A stretch of 64,000 nt of DNA, taken from assembly GCA_949825065.1 (NCBI GenBank), contig OX463849.1, forward strand, positions 33,344,043-33,408,042. The letters run 5' to 3'. Position numbers and translations under genes: made by a program. Origin of the DNA: Odontocerum albicorne. Taxonomy: Eukaryota > Arthropoda > Insecta > Trichoptera > Odontoceridae. Below the pieces are notes generated by a model, which ran no database searches, was not told where the DNA came from, and saw only the letters and a list, made by a program, of their open reading frames with translations. Of the stretch, positions 52,200-62,439 are shown piece by piece; position 1 is the stretch's first letter; each line of letters starts with the position of its first letter.

Positions 52200-53215
52200 T
52201 TGAACTTCGAAATAGTTTTTCTAATTTTACTAAGAAATCCTAACTTGCTTAACATTTTTTTAGTTAGAAATTCAGTAAAATAATAAAATTTCTATTAATT
52301 ATTTAGAATAATTCCCAAATTTTTACAACATATATTTTTATACAGTTAATATTTTTCATTTGGTTTGGTTATGTAGAAAGGAAACTTAACAAAAATGCAA
52401 GTTAGAATTAAATGGATCGTTAGAAAGGGGGTGAAGAAAACGTGACTGGATTAAATGCACTTAATTTTGAAAGAAGGTAAAGCAAAAAACAATATAATAC
52501 TCGTATTATGCAATACAGGATATGGGAATTTTATCGCTTGTAATTTTTTTTATTCAACCAACTTTTTTTTCATAATAGGTTATATTCGACATCTTTAAGC
52601 GTGGTTTAAGCGCTGTCAATGTAAAAAAGTAACAAATGAGTAATAGTAAAATATTACTGTTTAAAACAATGGCACTTCATTCCAACATTAAATTTAGGAA
52701 GTAAACTAGAAAGCGGAAAAATGAATGAAAGGAACATAAATTGTGAAAAATTAATCAAACAATTATTGTATAGTAACGTGAATCGAACTCAAAAACCCCA
52801 CTTTCGATTCCCGTCACCAAATATATTGTAAATATCTGAACAACTACATCTAAAGGCCAAGTCTTAATGCCAGAGTGATGTATGCCTTATAATTAATATT
52901 GAATAATTAATTATGATGTTTTCATCAAATTATTTATCAATCGCTCAACAATATTTCTCTCATGTGGACTGAACTAGAAATTGATCGTAACATCTAAATT
53001 AATAATTATTTTAACACGTGCAAAACCGATTAAATCTATTAAGTTTAGCTCATCACATCCGTTCCCAATAAATAATAATTTTAAATTAACATGACTAAAA
53101 TCGTGATGTGATATTTATCATACACCGACATACCACAAATTCTTCAGATTTTACTCATTTCCGCGGATCGGTTTTACATTTTATCATTTCTATTCTTATC
53201 CTGTAATATGCTATG
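52200..53215. other. AT-rich stretch, at most a LINE A scrap at 52380-52500
   Basis: AATTTTGAAAGAAGGTAAAG with a preceding basic stretch is weakly reminiscent of the family A 'ILKEGK' region. Nothing else is recognised. Confidence 0.35.
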
Positions 53216-53221
53216 TTATAA

Positions 53222-53435
53222 GACGACCTTCGTGGCCCACTTGGTTTGACGCCAACCTTCCAGCCTGGGGATCGAATTCAATTCCCGTTGGCACTTACGA
53301 TTCATAAAAAAGGTTCTTATTTGGTTTTCATTTTAAGGTTTGTTTGACATATTTTTTGATTTGTTGAGAGAGATTGCCATATAGCACTAAACTCGCTTAG
53401 CTGTACTGTATACGACGAAATTATAATACAACATT
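53222..53435 (+). repeat. SINE S1, near full length
   Basis: CTTCGTGGCCCACTTGGTTT (box A), CTTCCAGCCTGGGGATCG, TTCAATTCCCGTTGGCAC (box B), TTTGTTGAGAGAGATTGCCA and GTACTGTATACGACGAAATT. Confidence 0.8.
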
Positions 53436-53507
53436 GACTTACGACAAGTATCAGAGAAGTTGAAGAGTTTTATTATTTAAGAAACATGTTTTCGAGAAAT
53501 GTTAGGT

Positions 53508-53965
53508 AGAGATAGATATTAGGTAGACAGATATTAGGTAGAGATAGATATTAGGTAGAGACAAATATTAGGTAGAGACAGATATTAGTGAGACAGATAT
53601 TAGGTAGATATATATGTATATTATGTAGAGACAGATATTAGGTAGAGAGAGATATTAGGTAGAGATAGATATTAGGTAGAGACAGATATTATAGTTCGGA
53701 AATTCTAGGATGAGTCCTGTGATATCTCACAAATTTGCCCCAATACAACCTTATGTGATGTATTTACCTAAATAACTTGCTATTTATTAGAATTGAGGCT
53801 TATATTAAAGTTGATAAAATAATTAAAATTACTGAACATCGTTACAAGGATGTATTGGGGCAAATTTGTGAGCTGTCACAGGACTCATCCTAGAATTTCC
53901 GAACTATAGGTAGAGACATATGTTATGTAGAGATATATATTAGGTAGAGACATATATTAATAGAC
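53508..53965. repeat. Tandem repeat, about 16-18 bp, interrupted by MITE M1
   Basis: TTAGGTAGAGAYAGATA units run from 53511 to 53691 and resume at 53907-53960. Unit length and sequence vary slightly. The TTAGG word is part of a longer unit and not a telomeric array. Confidence 0.92.
53692..53906. mobile_element. MITE M1, 215 bp, copy 2 (inserted in tandem array)
   Basis: The same terminal inverted repeats as 9422-9636. Flanking GATATTA and TAGGTAGAG rejoin to GATATTAGGTAGAG when the element and one TA are removed, which proves the insertion and the TA duplication. The interior is inverted relative to copy 1. Confidence 0.93.
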
Positions 53966-54039
53966 GTTGTCCTACATGAAACAAGGTGACGCACTTAGTT
54001 CTGCTTTTGCTAATAAATCAACAGCAAAATCTTCAAAAA

Positions 54040-54490
54040 TGATTACTTTCAGTGATGTTTTAGTAGCAACATTAATATATGGAAGCGAAACCTGAACATG
54101 GCAAGGGAATAAATAAGAACAGAATAAATGCCGTTGAAATGCATACATTAAGTTGACATTACAATGTTTTATCGACTAAGTACTTATTAGATAAAGGTAA
54201 ATTTGTTAGAGACGGATGTTGTAAGTAGAATTAAGAAACGAATATTGAGATAATTTTGCCAGGGAATGTGTTGGGAAAGACTTATGAAACAAATAAATAA
54301 GTTTGAAATAAATGAAGACTGAAGAAGAGGTTGACCAAGAAAGAGTGGACAGTGATAGTTGGAGAAATTTTAACTGAGGAACAGATTAGAAGTGTGAGAA
54401 AGAGAAGAGAATATATAATGATATGTATTGATGTGGACAAGGCAAGATCTGTGTATGGATAGAAAAGCATGGAGATACTCGTATGTCTCC
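54040..54490 (+). pseudogene. LINE family A (divergent subfamily)
   Basis: 'VLVATLIYGSET.TW' at 54055-54105, then RINAVEMHTL-like text, a degraded 'RWFGHV' part, 'RRGRPRKS' near 54330, 'EILTEEQIRSVRKRREYIMICIDVDKARSVYG' and 'SPFLTSK' near 54490. Confidence 0.65.
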
Positions 54491-54539
54491 TTTTCTTACT
54501 TCAAAAACAACATAACGTGATGGTATGTATAAATAGAAA

Positions 54540-54780
54540 TATGTTCTATTTCAACATTTACCACATTTAAATATGTTCTCGCCTTGTCCATATTCATACA
54601 TCTCATCATATATGCTCTTCAGTTTCTCATGCATCTTTCAATTTTCTCCTTCTATTCTATGCTAAGTATCTCCCTTTCTATATCTCCATTCATTCTAGTT
54701 AAATAAATATATTTATTTCGTAAGTCTTTATCTCCATATGGTCAAACCATCTCAATATTCCTTTCTTAATTATTCTTATA
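54540..54780 (-). pseudogene. LINE family A (divergent subfamily), facing copy
   Basis: Complement of CTCGCCTTGTCCATATTCAT, CTCCATATGGTCAAACCATC ('WFDHM') and flanks. It lies tail to tail with 54040-54490. Confidence 0.6.
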
Positions 54781-54870
54781 ATAATAATAATAATAAAAGG
54801 ATAACGTATATAGCGCCGTTTAGAGAGCGAAATCTCCTCAAGGGTGCTCCGACTTGAGATTTTTTATTTC
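54778..54870. repeat. TAA microsatellite and repeat V, copy 2
   Basis: (ATA)n at 54779-54796, then TAGCGCCGTTTAGAGAGCGA and CCTCAAGGGTGCTCCGACTT. Confidence 0.65.
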
Positions 54871-55089
54871 GGGAAAATAATCTTGAACATATATCTCTAA
54901 CAAACAATTACCCTTTATCCGCTAATTTCAAACTGTATCAAACATTGTAATACCAGATATTCTACGCAAAGCACGATTTTTTCTGAGATAATAGTTCGAA
55001 TAACGCTATTCACCTAGTTACAAACAGCAACACGCCTTTCAATATATTTCTCTATCTTATCTCGAAAACATGCTTCTATAATATCAAAA

Positions 55090-55250
55090 TTATCTTGACA
55101 AACATCTGATGTCCTCCTTGATGGGGTGTATTTTAACCGGAGAGATGTTACGAGATGAGCCCAGATATTTTGATAGCTTCTCTCTTAAACGTATTTTTTG
55201 CTATTTATACTGAGATATATATGTGCGATTTCGGAATATATTTATATACT
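55090..55250 (-). repeat. Repeat family W, copy 3
   Basis: GGAGAGATGTTACGAGATGA, TTTTGATAGCTTCTCTCTTA and TGTGCGATTTCGGAATATAT on + complement 47805-47960. Confidence 0.7.
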
Positions 55251-55258
55251 CGTATGTA

Positions 55259-55370
55259 CACTGCCGCCCAAAAGTCTTCGCCACTCCCTAATAATTGAGT
55301 TATTCGCGTAATTATGTAATATTACGCTGAAAAATAAATAGGGGGTGGCGAAAACTTATAGGCGGTAGTG
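55259..55370. mobile_element. Tc1/mariner-like MITE, 112 bp
   Basis: Inverted ends CACTGCCGCCCAAAAGTCTT and CACTACCGCCTATAAGTTTT (complement of the right end) continue as CGCCACYCCC. TA flanks both sides (55257-55258 and 55371-55372). CACTG..GCC..AAAGT ends with a TA target are typical of Tc1-type elements. There is no coding capacity, and the middle is AT-rich. Confidence 0.85.
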
Positions 55371-55379
55371 TACATACTA

Positions 55380-55852
55380 TGCTGCTATCAATAAACCTGT
55401 ATTTATTTATTTGTTTATTAAAATTCTTCAAACCTTTATAATCTTTCATTTTTCACTCGTACATTGCAATCACTCATGGAACCTTTCTTTTCAACAACCC
55501 AGTGTAATATCCTTTGTAAATTTCAATTTAAAATGAAACCCACATATATTATAGGTTCAAGTTTATTTCATGTTTACGTACGACACAGTATTTATAACTT
55601 CCGTTAAGGAGACTTGAAAAAATTTATCAATGAATAAAGAATATAGCCCACAAACTTGATTGCTAATTAAATATAAAATTTTAGCAATTTATCGGACTAT
55701 TTTTTTAAAACTAAGATCCGTGAGAGACTATGAATAAGTCGAGTTATTGTAGCTACTCGTATTTCAAACGATTTTGCTAAGCCTTTTAATTATAATAGCT
55801 CTATAAAACACCCTTTAATCTTATTTCCATAATAAATTAATGAAATTATTTA
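55380..55852. other. AT-rich stretch, nothing recognised
   Basis: No gene or repeat partner. Confidence 0.45.
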
Positions 55853-55855
55853 TCA

Positions 55856-56600
55856 CTAGCTGTGCCCGGACACGCGTTGCGATGGCTCAGTCTGGTTAAA
55901 TGGAAAAGAAAGAAAAGAGAAAGCACACGTTTCTAATATGTTTAATTTCACAATGCTTGTTGGTATACAATATTTTTGACGTCTTTCAGCCACTCTCAGC
56001 CTGTCGCGTTCATTCTGTTGAGAACGAAGCAGATCTGAAGCTGCAGAACGCGATCGCCGTGCTCGCTACCGTGCATTCTCAAATCTGGCTGCACGTCGCT
56101 CTGCTGCTTTCTCGGCACGTATTTCAGTCATTCTTTGTCTGTTTCGCTCGTTCGCTGATGCCCATTCTTCCTCAGTTTGATTTGCAATTACTCGTCGCAC
56201 TGCTTTTGCTCCTCGAGTACGACGACCTATGTTTGATATTCTGCGAGGCATTATTTTGATGAACTAAAGCAGATCGATTGCAATGAAAAAGAAGAAAGAA
56301 AATTATAACAAAAACATATAAAATTGAGAAATATTAAAAAAGGAAAAAAACACGAACTAAAAAACAAAGAAGAAAAAAACAGAAAATACTAACGAAATAT
56401 TTCAATTCAAACGCAGATCAATCGACACAGCTCACTTCCATCCAATTTTTGGCAACTTTTCTTGCGAGATTGATCAGGCGATATTTCGTTTATGGGTTTC
56501 TCCATTTTTTCCCCAGGAAACTTAATAAAATATAAATTAAATCTGAATGAAATCATGACTCGGTCACACGCATCTAAGGTACTGTATGGCGATTTCAAAG
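55856..56600 (-). mobile_element. Helitron copy 2, 3' part and N-terminal coding region
   Basis: The left edge on the minus strand ends GTGTCCGGGCACAGCTAG, followed by T, the Helitron 3' signature shared with 7109. Inside is the N-terminal coding fragment (55990-56251). The stretch to about 56600 shares ATCAATCGACACA with the first Helitron (8320-8333), but no 5' TC end is recognised, so the right border is uncertain. Confidence 0.75.
55990..56251 (-). pseudogene. Helitron protein N-terminal fragment
   Basis: From Met 56251 it reads MPRRISNIGRRTRGAKAVRR, NQTEEEWASANERNRQRM, TEIRAEKAAERRAARFENAR, then a stop. Past the stop and one frame change it continues RSRSAASDLLRSQQNERDRL and RVAERRQK. 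The 'MPRR..NlGRRT.......R..qT.EE...eneR.R.RM...R.eqs.E.R' pattern is the usual start of arthropod Helitron RepHel proteins. Rep and helicase domains are absent. The 119-codon ORF on the plus strand (55900-56259) is antisense to this. Confidence 0.8.
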
Positions 56601-56604
56601 ATGG

Positions 56605-56874
56605 AGACGTGCAATTGAGAGCTGCTATTAGTCGAACCGGACAAGCTTTGTTTTGATAACAAGGCAGGCTGGACCTGACGTATTTTGAAGCGAAGCAGTA
56701 ATTTGAATAGCTTATAAAGAAGAAACTGTGTGAATCTGATATTTTTTAAAACCATGACTATGTTTGAAACGTTATACACAATAATATTCAACCATAATCC
56801 TTGTCAACCCAAAAATGTACATGACTTATTTTAATAATAAGCTCCTCATTTGTACTTAAATACATACATACAAA
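56605..56874. other. Unannotated stretch
   Basis: Nothing recognised. Confidence 0.35.
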
Positions 56875-57193
56875 CCATCACGCCGTTTCCCTGCTAGAGG
56901 AGACAGAGAGCAGCGGGTCTGTCTCTTCTATCGCGATACACATATTTCGCCTCTTCCACATCCATACACCTCATACAGCTCCTTTGATTTCTCTTACTTC
57001 TTACATTTCCTTCTTTCAAAATATAATTCACTTGGTAAAACCATACTTTCCTTGATATTCCTCTACCACGCCTTCCACTCACATTTGTACAGTATAATTA
57101 TTTTGTCAGTATTTTTCCATTCATTCATTATTTACGCCCAAACCATCTCAGAGGGCTATTCTTCGTCTTACTTAATACATCCGTCTAAAGATC

Positions 57194-57482
57194 GGAACAT
57201 CGGAACACAAAGATCGGATCGGAACACAAAGATCGGAACATCTGTTGAACAGTTATTTACCCAAAATTTCTCCGCTTTTGGCCGAAATTATCCCATGCCT
57301 CTCACCCCTCCTTCCCCCCCCCCCCAGCCACCAACCGTTGAAGCGTGTATATCGGTGCCAGTTCGAACAACATTTAGTCTTGTTTGCGCTCCCCTGAAGA
57401 TGAGGTCAAAGCCTTGAAACCGGTAGGGTTATACCGTCATAAAAAAGTGGAATAAACAGTGTTTGATAAAAATAAATTACAA
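57194..57482 (+). mobile_element. Truncated PLE 3' end inserted in LINE A
   Basis: Contains the Pro-rich C-terminal codons (TCACCCCTCC..CCCCAGCCACC), GAAGCGTGTATATCGGTGCC, the ribozyme motif and GTTTGATAAAAATAAATTAC. CGTCTAAAGA lies on both sides (ending at 57193 and starting at 57483), a likely 10 bp target duplication. Part of the right word could instead be PLE end sequence. The left edge carries an ATCGGAACAC short tandem. Confidence 0.75.
57391..57428 (+). ncRNA. Minimal hammerhead-ribozyme-like motif (intact core)
   Basis: CCC, CTGAAGA (C3-A9, N7 = A), extra T, GAGGT-CAAA-GCCTT (stem II with one U-G end pair), GAA, ACCGGT, A (H17), GGG. All required core bases and the GTA triplet are present. 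Differences from 9235-9272 lie in N7 and the stem II loop, positions that tolerate change. Confidence 0.6.
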
Positions 57483-57564
57483 CGTCTAAAGACCGCATTC
57501 ATCCCTAATCAGTTCATTCCGTATTCAATCATACATTGCCACCCTATATTTTTTGAGTTCATGA

Positions 57565-58440
57565 GGGTTCTTCTTCGACATTTTCTTCGTCGTAGTTTTT
57601 TTACTGAGATACTAGATATTAAATTTTTAATTTGTTTTGTTTTTTTTTTTAAATTTAATTATGATAATTTTGTCTTTTTGTGATTGTACATGAGTAATTT
57701 TATTTCGAATGTTATATTATGGATATTTTTAGGTGCTATTTATATTCCGAATTGTGTTATTTTTTTAGCATGTTAAGATTTTATTTTTTGTAAAATAAAT
57801 GTTTCAATGGTTTTTTATGTCGAGTGCATTTAAAATAAAAAATGATACGACTTTGAAAATGTATTAATGCCAGACAAATAACCTGCCAAGGTAGACTTGG
57901 ACGTTTGATTTCCTTGCCATTGATACTTTGGGTTTTATCAGGCAAGACTATGTGCATGATGAAGTGCAAGAGATTACACACGTTTAACCAACACACAAAC
58001 GGATAGCAGAGAGTCATAATGAGGGAGGAGAAAATACTTGTATCGTGTTTTGTTTTAAATATTACACTGCATTTATAAAATTGCACACTTTTTACATTCA
58101 TTAAGTTCCGGAATCAAAAATAATATTGGTAATCTATTACTTTATGTTGTAAAAACAAAGCAAACACTTAATTTGCGGTTTCGCTGAGTTTTTCGTGATT
58201 TCTGTGAATAGAAATGTAAACTCATTTTAGATATTTTTATGAAACGAGAGATTGTTGATTCATCTCTCTTTGAGTTGTAAGCAAGTCCCATCATCTGAGT
58301 CACCAGAAACAGGATGCGTTTTCGCAGAAACCAGAGATACACAGGTTTGTGAGGGTTATTGAAGCTCTGGTTTCTCACGTTAGTCATAACATAATTACAA
58401 GCTATATGAGGAAATTTTATACTAATGCTTATACAAGTGC
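57565..58440. other. AT-rich stretch, nothing recognised
   Basis: Two minus-strand ORFs of about 106-110 codons (57781-58101 and 58142-58474) have no motif and AT-driven composition. Confidence 0.4.
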
Positions 58441-58444
58441 ATAA

Positions 58445-59100
58445 AGTCAAGTAAAACGTATACATCTGCGTCATTATTATTATTAAATCGACGGAATGTA
58501 TATCGTTTTTTTTCTTAATAAATTATCAAAGGCGTGTCGTTATTGAATTTGTAAAAGGCAGTTCATGAGCGCCACTAAATAAATTCGTGTGTATAAAACT
58601 GTTTCTTAATAAGGCATTATTTCAGGGGTATATCATCAACGGATTGATAAGGAGGTATTAGTTCAGGGGTGTATCATCAACGGATTGATAAGGAGGTATT
58701 AGTTCAAGAGTGTATCATCAACGGATTGATAAGGAGGTATTAGTTCAGGGGTGTATCATCAACGGATTGATAAGGAGGTATTAGTTCAGGGGTGTATCAT
58801 CAACGGATTGATAAGGAGGTATTAGTTCAGGGGTGTATCATCAACGGATTGTTAAGAAGGTATTAGTTCAGGGTTGTATAATCAACGGATTGATAAAAAG
58901 CGGTTCACAAAGTCTAGTAAAACGTATACACCTGCGTCATTATAATTATTAAATCGATGGAATTTATACAGTTTTTTCTTAATAAATTATAAAAGGCGTG
59001 TCGTCATTTAATTTGTAAAAGCCAGTTAAAGAGCGCCTCTAAATAAATTCAAGTGTTTATCACTGTTTCTTAATAAGTTATTAGTTCAGGGGTGTATCAT
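58445..59100. repeat. Tandem array, 41 bp x 7, inside a duplicated unit of about 469 bp
   Basis: GGTATTAGTTCAGGGGTGTA and TCATCAACGGATTGATAAG recur about seven times (58611-58898). The flanking 170 bp (CAAGTAAAACGTATACATCT...) at 58445-58610 reappears at 58914-59080 (CTAGTAAAACGTATACACCT...), followed again by the 41-mer start. The array therefore sits within a larger duplication. Confidence 0.93.
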
Positions 59101-59468
59101 TGATCCATGGCTTTATCCTATTCAGTTTCTGCTGGGCATGCTCGGGTATAACTCTTTGAGCGTAAGAAGAGTTCTACGTCTCCTGGTATACGTTGTCAAA
59201 CTCGTTCGAGGAGTCCTCCAGGAGCTGTCCAGCATTACTACAAAGATTAGCGTTAAATGTGCCTAACAATTACACTAGACTGCGCCGGCAAGAACTGTTC
59301 TGAATAACATACGTAAGAACGGGTGTTCTAGCCGCTATGCCTGTTGGAAGGGCTTTCACTCTTTTGAACGGGACTGCTACGGATATCGACATATTTCATA
59401 TCACATTACCAAAAGTAAATTTTCTTCTAAGATTGAGCGCGCTAGAAAGCACTCATCAACGTACTTAA
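59101..59468 (+). pseudogene. LINE family F (Jockey-like) C-terminal region
   Basis: First frame: QFLLGMLGYNSLSVRRVLRL then LVYVVKLVRGVLQELS. After a frame change: VPNNYTRLRRQELF, stop, ITYVRTGVLAAMPVGRAFTL, LNGTATDIDIFHITLPKVNF and a stop at 59466-59468. This 'LGf.sL..RR......fl.kl..G....p.lL..i...vP....R....f.....RT.....P..R......' layout is the usual Jockey-clade polymerase C-terminus. One frameshift and one stop kill it. Confidence 0.75.
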
Positions 59469-59659
59469 GTGACTTAGAATATGTGAGTATGTTTGTGTGT
59501 ATATATGTATGCATATACATTATTTTTTATTTTATATAATTTTTTTTTATTCTATATTTTTTATTTTTAATGTTAACACTTCTTATATTTTTCAAAGTAA
59601 TTGGGCTAAGCCTGTTTTGAGAAAATAAATAAACAAATAAATATCATTGGTAAAACCAG

Positions 59660-59745
59660 CCTAGAAATGAATTCCCCAGGCATCGAACCCACTTGCTTAG
59701 CATGAATGCAAACTCTTAGACTAATGAGTTACCAGAATGCTCCTT
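59660..59745 (-). repeat. SINE S4-like tRNA-derived head
   Basis: The minus strand gives CTGGTAACTCATTAGTCTAA (box A region) and AGTGGGTTCGATGCCTGGGG (box B), followed by TAGGCTGGTTTTACC. It differs from S1-S3; a single copy is seen. Confidence 0.5.
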
Positions 59746-59749
59746 TCAA

Positions 59750-60160
59750 AGTCGTATATGAAATATTTCTGTAAAATATATTCTCATTATATTATATATT
59801 TTATTTACAACAAATCCTTCCAAACTTCTTCAGCGAATTGTTTCACCGCAAACACAGCGCACTTCTTCAGAAACCGCATCTCAACCGCATGTCTTCAATT
59901 TTAGACAGACTGAAGACAGACAGAATACGGCATGTGGAATTCCATCGTATCTTTTCCCACGTTAGTCAGAAGGATGTTGCATGATCTCAAGGAGAGTTCG
60001 AGAGAAGAATGAATCAACTGGTTATTATGTGATGCGATCGATTGTCTCTTAAGTCATCGAATACTTAGATTTAATTTATTGAGTTGGTATTAATGTTGTA
60101 GAATTCCATTTTATGTTGGAAAATTCTTTGAGAAATAATTTTAGCTCCTAACTAAAAGAA
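59750..60160. other. Unannotated stretch
   Basis: No gene or repeat partner. Confidence 0.4.
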
Positions 60161-60164
60161 TGTT

Positions 60165-60320
60165 TCGTTGATATATTGCAAATGTGATAAATCTGTGAAT
60201 AATGAAATATTAGCGAAAGTCCAAGAATTCTGCTATTTTTTTTTTCTCAGATGTTGGAAGATATGTGAAAGATATCGAACAGCGTGTAGCGATAGAAAAA
60301 AAAGTCAATGTAAAACCAAA
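60165..60320 (+). pseudogene. LINE family A RT-region scrap
   Basis: 'KVQEFCYF' then 'SDVGRYVKDIEQRVAIEKKVNVKP' (60205-60318), matching 'veeFcYL...fS..GR..RDIE.RVaI..k.N'. Confidence 0.65.
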
Positions 60321-60334
60321 ACATATATACTTGG

Positions 60335-60395
60335 ACCGGATATTTATTGCCAAACGACAATCTCTTTTAACAAACCAACATGGGTGTTACACATT
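60335..60395 (-). repeat. SINE S1 3' block scrap
   Basis: The minus strand gives TTGGTTTGTTAAAAGAGATT, then GTCGTTTGGCAATAAATATCC. Confidence 0.55.
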
Positions 60396-60524
60396 TTAGT
60401 GGCAATTACTGGATAAAAGATTACAACGTTATTTTCTTAAAAAAATAAGTTACAAGATTATTTAAAAAAAAATCTTAAAACATTAAAAAAATAAACAATA
60501 TAGCAAAACACTTGTAAATACACA

Positions 60525-60805
60525 CATACATACCATCACACTGTTTCCCTGTCAGGTAAAGCAAAGCGGAGAGAGCGCCAAACTTTCCTATCGCGACACA
60601 CATCTTTCGCTTCTACATCGAATTACATTCTAATATGTTACAACTCCAACGATTTCTCAGATTTTTTAACATTTTTGTCTTACACTTGATTCAACCATTA
60701 TTTTCTTGGTCTTCCGTTAACACGCCGTCCAATCACATTTACATTGTATATTTGTTTTGTTAGTTATTCTTCGTTTTTCGTCCACGTGCTCAAACCATAT
60801 TATTT
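60525..60805 (-). pseudogene. LINE family A 3' fragment
   Basis: Complement of ACCATCACACTGTTTCCCTG, TATCGCGACACACATCTTTC, TTTTCTTGGTCTTCCGTTAA and ACGTGCTCAAACCATATTA. Read on minus, this gives 'WFEHVDEK', 'SNVIGRRVNGRPRK' and the end. Confidence 0.7.
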
Positions 60806-61130
60806 GCAAATGTTACTGAAAAATGAGAAAGTTAATGAAAATGGAGAAGAAAATATTAGTTGTGAAGAAAAACAGATCGTCATTGAAAAGAGATGTAATA
60901 TTTTCGGTCGCTATTCGAAGGCAACCAAGAAGGGCTGAAAGAAGGGGTATATTTAAATTTCAATACAATAAAATCTAATATATTGGACGAGGAGCTTCGA
61001 AGAATCCAATGATGGCCATGGACGGGAATATAAATGAAACAATTGTGACATCCCACCACTGATCTATTGCGAGATGTTTGATTCATTGACGCGTTCGCAT
61101 CACATTGATTGATTCGTTCGGAATATTAAT
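60806..61130. other. Unannotated stretch
   Basis: No gene or repeat partner. Confidence 0.4.
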
Positions 61131-61137
61131 GAATCTG

Positions 61138-61910
61138 TTATGGCATCAAGCTTTTGATAGATGAGATTTGAGAGTAGAATTGAAACAACTACATAAGTCA
61201 ATAAATATTTAACATGCCAATTTTGCATAATCCATTGCTGTAAAATAAACAGAGGAAGGTCTGTCGTGTAAAGTAATGTTGTATTTCTTTAAATCGGTTT
61301 AATAGATGAGATTCGAGAGTAGAATTGAAACAACTACATATGTAAGTAAATATTTAAACTACCATTTTTGCATATTCCATTGCTGTAAAATAAACAAAAG
61401 AAGGTATGTCATGTTGTATTTCTTGAAATCGGTTATGACATCAAGTTTTTAATATATGAGATTCGAGGGTAGAATTGAAACAACTACATATGTAAGTCAG
61501 TAAATATTTAACATTCCAATTTTGAATAATATATTGATGTAATAAACAAAGGAAGGTCTGTCGTGTAAAGTAATGTATTTATTGAAATCGGCTATCGTAT
61601 CAAGATTTTGATAGATGAGATTTGAAAGTAAAATTGAAACAACTACATAACATACGTAAGTCAGTAAATATTTAACATATCAATTTTGCATAATATATTG
61701 CTGTAAAATAAACAAAGGAAGGTATGTCGTGTAAAGTAATGTTGTATTTCTTGAAATCGGTTGTGGCATCAAGTTTTTGATAGATGAGATTTGAGAGTAG
61801 AATTGAATAGTCAGTAAATATTTAACATATCAATTTTGTAAAATCTATTGCTGTTAAATAAACAAAGTAATGTCTGTCGTGTAAAGTAATGTTGTATTTC
61901 TTGAAAATAA
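61138..61910. repeat. Tandem repeat, about 135-170 bp x 5
   Basis: Each unit holds ATCAAGTTTTTGATAGATGA, GAGAGTAGAATTGAAACAAC, AGTAAATATTTAACAT, TTGCTGTAAAATAAACAAA and GGTCTGTCGTGTAAAGTAAT. Units start near 61138, 61290, 61427, 61583 and 61753 and differ by indels, so this is an older array than the 38 or 41 bp ones. Confidence 0.92.
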
Positions 61911-61959
61911 TACACAATTTTATGTCTAAGCGGTTGGACAGATAATAATTAATAAATTC

Positions 61960-62400
61960 TCAAACTTCTTACAAAAGATCTGAAAATTGATGTTTTAAAA
62001 TCCAGTGACAGAAAAGTGTGCAAGGAAAATTAAATGCGATATATGGGTGAGTAGTGAAACGGGTTAAATAATTCTGCTATTCAGATTAGAAGTTTCGAGG
62101 GATATACAACGGCGTGTAGTGATAGTAATCAAAGTCAATGGTATACTTGAACATTTAATTTTCCATTGAACACTCAAACTGGACAGTTTCAAAATCTGCC
62201 AAAATAAGAGTCCCAAACAGTATTTTTGGACCAATATATTTTAATGAAATGTGGATGGGGAAAAGCACTGAAAAGAGCTGAATAAATGCTGTAAAAGTGC
62301 GTGCACTTAGAAGAATACATTGGGTGATAGTATATTATATGACATAATATGGAATGAAGTGATTATGGAAGAATGTAAAAAAATGATGTGTTATAAGTAT
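61960..62400 (+). pseudogene. LINE family A RT to C-terminal part
   Basis: 'LTKDLKIDVLKSSDRKVCKEN', 'FRRGYTTACSDSNQSQW'-type text (62095-62140), then 'RAE.MLCRECVHLEEYIG' near 62275-62325 and 'YDIIWNEVIMEEC' to 62390. Strongly degenerate. Confidence 0.7.
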
Positions 62401-62439
62401 GAATTGTGTGGCTTAGAATATTATTCAAATTTTTCGTAC

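Larger units (their letters stand above)
56875..57560 (-). pseudogene. LINE family A 3' fragment split by a PLE insertion
   Basis: 56875-57193: the minus strand gives 'RWFGRK', 'SGRRGRGISRKVWF', YQVNYILKEGNVRSKRNQRS and CMRCMDVEEAKYVYRDR, then a 'RRDRPAALCLL' end. 57483-57560 continues upstream ('NECGL'). The words CGTCTAAAGA flank the intervening PLE piece on both sides. Confidence 0.8.

Noticed and set aside
53508..53965. Insect-type telomeric TTAGG repeat
   Set aside because: TTAGG appears only once per 16-18 bp unit (TTAGGTAGAGAYAGATA), so this is an ordinary minisatellite.
55900..56259. 119-codon plus-strand ORF
   Set aside because: Antisense to the Helitron N-terminal coding fragment, whose MPRR... 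reading on the minus strand is the meaningful one.
57052..57417. 121-codon plus-strand ORF
   Set aside because: It runs across the junction of antisense LINE A, a short tandem and PLE 3' sequence; a chance fusion.
57781..58474. Two minus-strand ORFs of 106 and 110 codons
   Set aside because: AT-driven composition rich in Phe, Ile, Lys and His, with no motif, no second copy and no promoter or splice context.
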